NCBI RefSeq assembly: GCF_002940685.1 | Contig: NZ_PNFP01000018.1 | Coordinates: 1 to 64,000 of the forward strand | Origin: Ensifer adhaerens | GTDB taxonomy: Bacteria; Pseudomonadota; Alphaproteobacteria; Rhizobiales; Rhizobiaceae | DNA length: 64,000 nucleotides | Direction: 5' to 3' | Shown here: positions 1 to 6,267 of the stretch, one piece after another | Layout of the letters: each line of letters opens with the position of its first letter | How positions within the stretch are numbered: position 1 is the first letter of the stretch | The notes under the pieces: model-generated | The model's database searches: none | What the model was told of the DNA's origin: nothing | Seen by the model: the letters and a program-made list of their open reading frames with translations, nothing else | Translations under genes and position numbers: made by a program

Positions 1-98
1 TTCAGCCGGATCGCCGCCGCAAGACCGGCCGGCCCCGCGCCGACGATCACAACGTCGAACTCCATGCTCTCGCGTTCGGGCAGGTCTTGTTCGGTCAT
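1..98 (-). CDS. Electron transfer flavoprotein-ubiquinone oxidoreductase, N-terminal fragment
   Basis: Only the first 32 codons lie in the window; the gene runs off the left edge. The reading from ATG at 98 gives MTEQDLPERESMEFD followed by VVIVGAGPAGLAAAIRL, the dinucleotide-binding GxGxxG fingerprint of an FAD enzyme. The short acidic lead-in before the Rossmann motif is typical of alphaproteobacterial ETF-QO, which passes electrons from ETF (fatty acid, branched-chain amino acid and dimethylglycine oxidation) to ubiquinone at the inner membrane. Another FAD oxidoreductase cannot be excluded from so short a piece, but the proximity of a family-4 uracil-DNA glycosylase gene fits the rhizobial ETF-QO neighbourhood. 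Confidence 0.7.
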   Translation of the reverse strand, partial: MTEQDLPERESMEFDVVIVGAGPAGLAAAIRL

Positions 99-555
99 AC
101 CGTCTCTCCAGTCTCACCGGTCTTCTGCCGGCTCAGTTCCCAGGACATATCATCCCGTCATGGCAAATGCAGTTTGGCTTGTCGAGCCGGGATGCGACAG
201 ACGATGCCCGCTTTTGCGCATGAGGTCATGACTTTAGAGCAAATGTCTATATGACGTGTACGTAAACGTAAATACATCAATTTGTCGCGTGACGACGCTA
301 TTGAGCGTGCGGCCTTGCTTTTGCCGAAGAGCCGTGCGACGAGGCCGCCGCCCTACCGGCGGCACGCGCCGGCACACCCCATTCGCAATCGGCACTCGGC
401 AAGGCACCTTTCGGCGCCGGGACGGCGTGCCTTTTGTCGTCGCGGTACCGGCTGCCTTCGCACTGGACGGCGGCCCTACAGAATTCAAGTTGCGTTGCGC
501 GCCACCGGCCTCACACCGGGCGGCGAAGCGACGCCAGACGCAAGGAGAGACACCC
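99..555. other. Intergenic region between divergent ETF-QO and Hsp70-like genes
   Basis: About 450 bases with no convincing gene. The frame of the Hsp70-like gene is open back to 256, but the residues before 556 are arginine- and proline-rich and look like non-coding GC-rich sequence. The left part (180-290) is comparatively AT-rich and holds the ACGT-repeat element listed separately. Confidence 0.6.
254..275. promoter_or_regulatory. ACGT-repeat palindrome, possible LiuR-type MerR operator
   Basis: Three ACGT units stand at 254, 260 and 266 (period 6), and 259-270 is a perfect inverted repeat TACGT-AA-ACGTA. This resembles the operator of LiuR-like MerR regulators of branched-chain amino acid and fatty acid catabolism. 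ETF-QO, reading left from 98, would be a sensible target. The family assignment is inference from memory of the motif. Confidence 0.35.
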
Positions 556-1854
556 ATGGCCAAGGCACTGGGCTTTGATTTCGGCACGACCAATTCCGTC
601 CTGGCGGTCGCGTCCGGCGACACCACCCATTCGATGCGGTTCGACAGCCTGGCCGGTTCGACCGACGCCATGCGCACCGCCCTCTCCTTCATGAAGGACG
701 CCCATCTCGGCGCCCAGGCACTGAAGGTGGAGGCGGGCCAGGCGGCAATCCGCGCCTTCATCGACAATCCGGGCGACTGTCGTTTCCTCCAGTCGATCAA
801 GACCTTTGCCGCAAGCCCCCTCTTCCAGGGTACGCAGGTCTTTGCCAAGCGCCACAGCTTCGAAGACCTGATGCGGGTGTTTCTCACCAAGCTGCGCGAC
901 TATGCCGGCGACGGCTGGACGGAGCAGTACAGCCGCATCGTCGTCGGCCGGCCGGTGCACTTTGCCGGTTCCAGCCCCGATCCGGCGCTGGCGCTCGAAC
1001 GCTATGGCGCCGCCCTTGCCGAATTCGGCTTTCCGGAAGTGCACTATGTCTACGAGCCGGTGGCCGCGGCCTTCTACTTCGCCCAGAACCTGAAACAGGA
1101 CGCGACGGTACTCGTCGCCGATTTCGGCGGCGGCACCACCGACTATTCGCTGATCCGCTTCGAGACCAAGGCGGGGCGGCTCACCGCAACCCCGATCGGC
1201 CATTCGGGCGTGGGCATCGCCGGCGACCATTTCGACTTCCGCATCATCGACAACGTCGTCTCGCCGCTGATCGGAAAGGGGAGTCTGTTCAAGAGCTTCG
1301 ACAAGCTGCTTGAAGTGCCGTCGAACTACTACGCGAATTTCGGCCGCTGGAATCAGCTTTCGATCTTCAAGACACTGAAAGATTTCACCGATCTGAAGAA
1401 GCTCGTGCGCCAGAGCCTGGAGCCGGAAAAGCTCGAGGCCTTCGTTGACCTGATCGAGCATGACGAGGGCTATCCGCTCTACAACGCGATCTCAGCCACG
1501 AAGATGCAACTGTCGAAGGAGGACGAGACCGAGTTCTATTTCGCCCCGCTCGGCGAGATGTCGCGCCGCACCGTTCGCCGCAGCGATTTCGAAGGCTGGA
1601 TCGCACCGGAGATCGCGCGCATCGAAGGCGCGCTCGACGACGTGCTGCAATCAACCGCAACGGCGCCCGAAACGATCGACAAGGTGTTCTTGACCGGCGG
1701 CACGTCCTTCGTTCCGGCCGTGCGCGGCATTTTCGAACGCCGATTCGATGCCGACCGCATCGAAAGCGGCGGCGAACTGCTGTCGATCGCCCATGGCCTG
1801 GCGCTGATCGGCGAGCACGAGGACATCGCCCACTGGACGGCGAATGCAGCCTGA
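556..1854 (+). CDS. Hsp70 family protein, YegD-like, nucleotide-binding domain only
   Basis: 432 residues. The ATG at 556 is chosen because AGGAGA lies at 543-548 and the protein then opens directly with the actin/Hsp70 phosphate-1 loop (GFDFGTTNS, residues 5-13). Phosphate-2 (VADFGGGTTDYSLI, near residue 190) and the adenosine motif (VFLTGGTSFVPAVR, near residue 377) are intact, so ATP binding is expected. There is no C-terminal substrate-binding domain: the protein is about the length of E. coli YegD and shorter than DnaK. No co-chaperone gene is adjacent. The client is unknown. It lies between ETF-QO and the glycosylase gene and is probably monocistronic. Confidence 0.85.
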   Translation: MAKALGFDFGTTNSVLAVASGDTTHSMRFDSLAGSTDAMRTALSFMKDAHLGAQALKVEAGQAAIRAFIDNPGDCRFLQSIKTFAASPLFQGTQVFAKRHSFEDLMRVFLTKLRDYAGDGWTEQYSRIVVGRPVHFAGSSPDPALALERYGAALAEFGFPEVHYVYEPVAAAFYFAQNLKQDATVLVADFGGGTTDYSLIRFETKAGRLTATPIGHSGVGIAGDHFDFRIIDNVVSPLIGKGSLFKSFDKLLEVPSNYYANFGRWNQLSIFKTLKDFTDLKKLVRQSLEPEKLEAFVDLIEHDEGYPLYNAISATKMQLSKEDETEFYFAPLGEMSRRTVRRSDFEGWIAPEIARIEGALDDVLQSTATAPETIDKVFLTGGTSFVPAVRGIFERRFDADRIESGGELLSIAHGLALIGEHEDIAHWTANAA

Positions 1855-1943
1855 GCCTCACGGTCGTCCATGACCTTGGATAGGAATGTCGCGGACCGGA
1901 AAAGCGGTTCCGGTCCGGCGGCATATGGGCTAGGTTGGCGGCC

Positions 1944-2822
1944 ATGATTTCCGCCCACGACCTTTCTCCGGCGCAGCTTGCCGCCCTCCTCGCCTTCCAC
2001 GGCGATGCGGGCGTCGAATGGCTGCTGGAGGAAGAGCCGGTCGACCGTTTCGCCGAGTTCGAGGCGATGAAGGCGGCGCGCGGAAATGCGCGCACAGCCG
2101 CAGCCGACAGCCGCACAGAAGTCCCCGCGCAGCCCTCGCCGCGCCAGGCATCGGCTGCCGCCCCGCGCGAAAGCCGCGCTTCGGCTCCCCCCGCCAATGC
2201 GCCTGCAGTCGCCATCCCCGATGCGCAGGCGATCGAAGAGGCACGCTTTGCGGCCGAATCGGCGCGGTCGCTCGCCGAGCTACGAGCTGCGATGGAAGGC
2301 TTTGCCGGCTGCAATCTCAGGAACAGCGCCCGCAATCTGGTCTTTGCCGAGGGTGATCCGGCAAGCGGCATCATGATCGTCGGCCCGATGCCCTATGCCG
2401 ACGACGATCGCGACGGCCAGCCTTTTGCCGGCCGGCTCGGCGACATGCTCACCCGAATGATCGCCGGAATCGGCCTGACCCGCGAAAATGTGCTGCTGAG
2501 CAACGTCGTGCCCTGGCGTCCGCCGGGCAACCGCGTGCCGACGGCGCGCGAAGCCGATATCTGCCGGCCGTTCATCGAACGCCAGATCGCGCTTGCCGAA
2601 CCCAAGCATTTGTTGCTGCTCGGCAATTTCACCGCGCGCTTCTTCTTCGGCGGCAACGATACGATCCACCAGCTTCGCGGCGAATGGCGAGAGCTTCCGG
2701 TCGGAGGCATCACGGTGGCGACTTTAGCGACTCTGCACCCGCAGGACCTGGTGACGGCGCCGATCAACAAGCGCTTTGCCTGGCAGGATCTGCTTGCCTT
2801 CAAGGCCCGGATCAACGGCTGA
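1944..2822 (+). CDS. Uracil-DNA glycosylase family 4-like protein with altered motif A
   Basis: 292 residues. A TTG at 1935 is in frame, but ATG at 1944 starts the expected MISAHDLSPAQLAALL. Residues about 50-105 form an Ala/Pro/Arg-rich linker; the UDG fold follows. Family-4 features seen are FAGCNLR, the VVPWRPPGNRVPT segment, ADICRPFIERQI, and LLLLGN. In family 4 the catalytic loop is usually GEAPG with acidic residues after it; here the same place reads GPMPYADDDRDGQPF, so the acidic residue of motif A is lost. Only two of the usual four iron-sulfur cysteines are evident, as in many alphaproteobacterial relatives. It may be a specialised or inactive paralogue. Confidence 0.75.
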   Translation: MISAHDLSPAQLAALLAFHGDAGVEWLLEEEPVDRFAEFEAMKAARGNARTAAADSRTEVPAQPSPRQASAAAPRESRASAPPANAPAVAIPDAQAIEEARFAAESARSLAELRAAMEGFAGCNLRNSARNLVFAEGDPASGIMIVGPMPYADDDRDGQPFAGRLGDMLTRMIAGIGLTRENVLLSNVVPWRPPGNRVPTAREADICRPFIERQIALAEPKHLLLLGNFTARFFFGGNDTIHQLRGEWRELPVGGITVATLATLHPQDLVTAPINKRFAWQDLLAFKARING

Positions 2823-2998
2823 TCCGCGAATCGAGCCTGGCCTGGGCAGTTCTCCTATCCGCCTGCCCGTTTCATGAACGAAGAATGAAGAAAGCCATGC
2901 GGTTTGCGCATATCAGCGGCGCATTTTGACGCATTGCAAAACGCCATGTTGCAGCGCAATATACTGGCACGGGAGGAATGGAATTAAGGAATTGAACC

Positions 2999-3175
2999 AT
3001 GACTGCCCGCTTTCGTCCGATCCACAGCAGCTTTGAGACGCTCCGCCATACCGGCGCTGCTTACCGGACGCCGTTCAACCGCTTCGGCACGGCAGCCAAC
3101 GAGCAGATGACCGCGATCGGCCTCGCCCGGACCACCCGTCCGGCGCAGATTTTCGCCGACTTCATCCAGCGCTGA
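2999..3175 (+). CDS. Small basic protein, 58 aa, unknown function
   Basis: ATG at 2999 is preceded by AAGGA at 2986-2990 with good spacing. The product begins MTARFRPIHSSFETLRH and ends ARTTRPAQIFADFIQR. It has many Arg and aromatic residues, no cysteines, no signal peptide and no membrane segment. The next small gene starts 65 bases downstream in the same orientation, separated by a hairpin. I do not recognise the family. The codon usage (high GC at third positions) matches the neighbours, which supports coding. Confidence 0.55.
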   Translation: MTARFRPIHSSFETLRHTGAAYRTPFNRFGTAANEQMTAIGLARTTRPAQIFADFIQR

Positions 3176-3180
3176 TCCCC

Positions 3181-3208
3181 ACGCGATACGCGGCTTTGCG
3201 TGTCGCGT
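3181..3208 (+). promoter_or_regulatory. Intercistronic hairpin between two small genes
   Basis: ACGCGATACGC, loop GGCTTT, then GCGTGTCGCGT form an 11-pair stem with one G-T wobble. It lies six bases after the stop codon of the 58-aa gene and has no T-tract, so an mRNA processing or stability element is as likely as a terminator. Confidence 0.5.
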
Positions 3209-3240
3209 GCATAACCGACAACGAAGAAAGGAACGAAACC

Positions 3241-3396
3241 ATGACCAAGCCGATTGCAAGCCTCAAGGTCCTGCTCGATTCGATCTCCGACATCGGCACG
3301 GCCGTGCGCGCCTCACGCGAGTATACCGTTCTCAGCACCAAGAAGGATGCACGCCGCGCCCATCGCGTGGCCGTAAGCCCGCTGCTGCCGAACTGA
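3241..3396 (+). CDS. Small protein, 51 aa, unknown function
   Basis: ATG at 3241 follows GAAAGGAACGAAACC, a good ribosome-binding site; the upstream in-frame codons from 3196 are not needed. The product is MTKPIASLKVLLDSIS followed by a basic helix rich in Arg, Lys and Ala, ending VAVSPLLPN. No signal peptide or membrane helix is visible. It is the second gene of a tandem pair of small proteins and is followed by a terminator-like hairpin, so the two probably form one short transcript. Family not recognised. Confidence 0.6.
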   Translation: MTKPIASLKVLLDSISDIGTAVRASREYTVLSTKKDARRAHRVAVSPLLPN

Positions 3397-3397
3397 C

Positions 3398-3428
3398 CGC
3401 TGCCCACGGGCAAGCGCACCGCCTTTTT
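3398..3428 (+). terminator. Putative terminator after the tandem small genes
   Basis: CGCT-GCC, loop CACG, GGC-A-AGCG forms a short bulged stem starting two bases after the stop codon at 3396. After a CACCGCC spacer come five T residues (3424-3428). The stem is imperfect, hence moderate confidence. Confidence 0.4.
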
Positions 3429-3552
3429 GCCATCGCCTGTCGCAATCGACAGGGCGTCAAAAACTGGATAGAGCCACACTCGTCCCGACCAAGGAGTGTC
3501 AGGCTCATCCGGCCCCCTGCCAGACCGTTCCTCGCTCCACCTGTGTTTGCTG

Positions 3553-3569
3553 GTCATCTGATAGATGAC
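3553..3569. promoter_or_regulatory. Inverted repeat upstream of the MFS gene
   Basis: GTCATCT-GAT-AGATGAC is a perfect 7-bp inverted repeat with a 3-base centre, ending 26 bases before the MFS start codon. It could be a repressor operator or an mRNA hairpin just upstream of the ribosome-binding site (AGGAG, 3586-3590). Confidence 0.4.
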
Positions 3570-3595
3570 AAAGCGCCACGTTTCCAGGAGCGCCA

Positions 3596-4888
3596 ATGCT
3601 GGCCAGCCTCGCTTCCGTCTTCAGCCTGATGGTCTCGACCCTGCTCATGATGGTCGCCTTCGGCCTTCAGAGCTACGTGATCCCGGTGCGTTCCGTCGCC
3701 GAGAACTGGTCGACGCTGACGGTCTCGGTCATCGCCACCGGCTACACGGTCGGCTTCACGCTCTCCTGCGTCGTCACCCCGAAATTCGTGCTTCGGGTCG
3801 GCCATGTGCGCGTCTTCACCGCCCTGATCACGCTGCTGTCGATCGCGATCCTGCTCTGCGGCCTCATCGTCGACTGGCGCGCCTGGATCGCGTTTCGCGC
3901 CATCGCCGGCTTTGCCATCTCCGGCAGCTATCTCGTGATCGAGAGCTGGCTCAACGAGCGCGTCACCAACGAAAACCGCGGCTTGTTGTTTTCGCTCTAC
4001 CTGATCACGACGATGGTCGGCACTATCGGCGGACAATACATGGTGCCGCTCGGCGACCCGACCAATACCTCGCTGTTCATGCTCTGCAGCGTGTTGTTCT
4101 CGCTGGCGCTGCTGCCGACGGCGCTTTCGTCCTCGCCGATGCCCGCCCCGCCAGCGCAGGCGAAGTTCGACATCCCGGCGCTGTTCCGCCGCTCTCCGGT
4201 CGCCGTCGTCGGGGGGTTTCTTGCCGGCGCGCTCTCGGGCGCATGGCTGAACCTCGGCGGCGTCTTCACGCAGAAGATCGGCCTTTCGACCGCTGAGGGC
4301 GCCACCCTGCTCGCCTCGCTCCTGACCGGCAGCGCCATCTCGCAGATCCCGATCGGCCGCCTCTCCGACAAGATCGACCGGCGCATCGTCATGGTCGGCT
4401 GCGGCGTCGTCGGCGTCGTCTCATGCCTGGTGATGTCGGCATCGATCGGCAGCCAGCCGGCGGTGCTCTACGTCATCGCCGCCTTCGTCGGGTCTGTGCT
4501 GTTTCCCATTTACGCGCTGAACGTCGCACATGCGAACGACCTCGCCAAACCGAACGAATATGTCGAGACATCCTCCGGCCTGATGATCACCTACGGGCTT
4601 GGCACGATTTCCGGTCCGCTGATGGTCGGCCCGGTCATGGACCGCTTCGGCCCCTCGGCGCTGTTCCTCGTTCTCGCCGTCTATTTCGCTCTCTATGGCG
4701 GCTACGCCGCATGGCGCATTCTCCAGCGCGAGCAGCACAAGGGTCTGGTCACGAAGACCGACTTCCAGGCAACGAGCGTGATGCCGACGCCGGGACCCGA
4801 TGTGACGAGCCCCGTCGCCCAGCAGATGGCGCAGGAACCGCTGATCGACGACGACACGGTGCCGGCCTGGGAGAAGGCCAAGCCGTAA
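3596..4888 (+). CDS. MFS transporter, YcaD-like
   Basis: 430 residues with about twelve hydrophobic segments, starting at an ATG five bases after AGGAG. The first half contains a cytoplasmic-loop motif (RVGHVRVF, about residues 65-72) and a helix with GFAISGSYLVIESWLNERV, characteristic of the YcaD/MFS branch; the second half contains GRLSDKIDRR. The C-terminal 50 residues are a hydrophilic tail rich in Pro and Thr. The substrate cannot be read from sequence; the branch is often annotated as a general efflux carrier. It is convergent with the EamA gene, 11 bases apart. Confidence 0.8.
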   Translation: MLASLASVFSLMVSTLLMMVAFGLQSYVIPVRSVAENWSTLTVSVIATGYTVGFTLSCVVTPKFVLRVGHVRVFTALITLLSIAILLCGLIVDWRAWIAFRAIAGFAISGSYLVIESWLNERVTNENRGLLFSLYLITTMVGTIGGQYMVPLGDPTNTSLFMLCSVLFSLALLPTALSSSPMPAPPAQAKFDIPALFRRSPVAVVGGFLAGALSGAWLNLGGVFTQKIGLSTAEGATLLASLLTGSAISQIPIGRLSDKIDRRIVMVGCGVVGVVSCLVMSASIGSQPAVLYVIAAFVGSVLFPIYALNVAHANDLAKPNEYVETSSGLMITYGLGTISGPLMVGPVMDRFGPSALFLVLAVYFALYGGYAAWRILQREQHKGLVTKTDFQATSVMPTPGPDVTSPVAQQMAQEPLIDDDTVPAWEKAKP

Positions 4889-4899
4889 GCTGAGCGGTC

Positions 4900-5847
4900 T
4901 CAGCCCTGCGGCGTCACGTGTTTGCGGGCACCCTTGCGTTCAAGCCCGAGACGATGCTCCCGGAAGATGATGAAGATACCGGCGCCGACGACGATGGCGG
5001 TGCCGATCAGCATGGTCGCCGTCGGGATATCGTCGAACAGGAAGTAGCCGATGACGAGGCCGAGTACGATCGAGGTGTATTCGAACGGCGCGATCGTCGA
5101 CATGTCGGCATGGCGATAGCTCTCGGTGAGCAGGATCTGCGCGACGCCGCCACAGAAGCCGGCAACCATCAGCAGCAGAAAGGCCTCGCGCGAGATCGAC
5201 GGCCAGCCGAAAGGCAGCGTCGCCAGCGAAAAGACCGAGGCCGACAGCGAGAAATAGAGCACGATCGTATGGGTGCGCTCGTTCTTGACGAGTTTTCGCA
5301 CCAGCACCATGGCCACCGCGCCAAGCGCCGCCGAAATCAGCACCGCCGCCGCGCCCAGCGCCTCCAGCGAGCCGAAGCCGCCTTCACGGAAGAGCGTCAA
5401 CCGCGGCCAGGTAATGATCATCACGCCGACCAGTCCGATGACCACCGCCGACCAGCGATAGAGCCGCACCGTCTCGCCGAGGAAAAGCGCTGCGAAGGCG
5501 ACGGCGATCAACGGCATGGCATAGCCGATGGCTATGGCTTCCGGCAGCGGCAGATGAACGAGACCGTAGAAACCGAAGCTCATCGCCAGAATGCCGACGA
5601 AGCCGCGGGCGATGTGGCCGGTGAAGTCCTTTGTCTTGAAGGCATCGCGCAACTGTCCGCGGAAGCCGAGATAGCCGAGGATCGGCACCATGGCGAAGGC
5701 CGAGCGGTAGAAGGTGATCTGGCCGGTGGCGATCTCGCTTCCGGCCGCCTTGATCAGCGTCGACATACAAACGAAAATGACGACGGAAAGGACCTTGAAC
5801 AGGATCCCCTTCATCGGGCTTTCGACTTCCGCATCCATTGAGGGCAC
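4900..5847 (-). CDS. EamA/DMT family permease
   Basis: 315 residues with ten predicted membrane helices arranged as two EamA repeats (about residues 13-145 and 160-295). Typical sequences are PEAIAIGYAMPLIAVAFAA in repeat one and PFEYTSIVLGLVIGYFLF in repeat two. Members of this family export metabolites such as amino acids, S-adenosylmethionine or nucleobases; the substrate here is unknown. An internal ATG at residue 12 (MKGILFK) could be the true start because the first eleven residues are hydrophilic and variable in such proteins. Convergent with the MFS gene. Confidence 0.8.
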   Translation of the reverse strand: MPSMDAEVESPMKGILFKVLSVVIFVCMSTLIKAAGSEIATGQITFYRSAFAMVPILGYLGFRGQLRDAFKTKDFTGHIARGFVGILAMSFGFYGLVHLPLPEAIAIGYAMPLIAVAFAALFLGETVRLYRWSAVVIGLVGVMIITWPRLTLFREGGFGSLEALGAAAVLISAALGAVAMVLVRKLVKNERTHTIVLYFSLSASVFSLATLPFGWPSISREAFLLLMVAGFCGGVAQILLTESYRHADMSTIAPFEYTSIVLGLVIGYFLFDDIPTATMLIGTAIVVGAGIFIIFREHRLGLERKGARKHVTPQG

Positions 5848-6267
5848 TTTTCGAACAGCCTCCGCCGGCGATCCGCAGACACAAGGGCTGGTTTGGAGAT
5901 TTTTTAGCGGAGAGAACCGCAGCAGGACCCGGACACCTTAGCGGCGCTCGGCGGGAAAGTCGGATCAAACTTCGTGATGAATGACGTTTTTTCTTGATCG
6001 ATCGGCCGCCGACAGTAAGGCGGCGGGCTTTTCTTTAGTTACCCCGAAAAAAACCTTTCCAATTCATGTCTTGTTAGTCCCACTTCGATACACATCGGTC
6101 CGATAGGGGAGCGGGAAGAATAACGGACGCCATGTCTTTTCTGCCGGAAGTGCGGTCGCCGGCATCACAATCGTGTGGCACAATCCAGCTTTTCGCCCCT
6201 TGGCCTTTTCACCATCACAGGCGCCCTCTACAAATTCTCCAGTAGAACGGTGCAAGCGGGACTGACC
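5848..6267. other. Divergent intergenic region between EamA gene and pepN
   Basis: 420 bases without a supported gene. The segment 5980-6065 is AT-rich and contains the terminator-like hairpin described separately. A frame runs into pepN from 6175 but lacks coding character before 6268. Confidence 0.6.
6005..6036 (+). terminator. Orphan intrinsic terminator upstream of pepN
   Basis: GCCGCC, loop GACAGTAA, GGCGGC, then GGGCTTTTCTTT. It reads rightwards between two divergent genes, where no annotated gene ends. It may end a small RNA or act as an attenuator in a long pepN leader. Confidence 0.5.
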
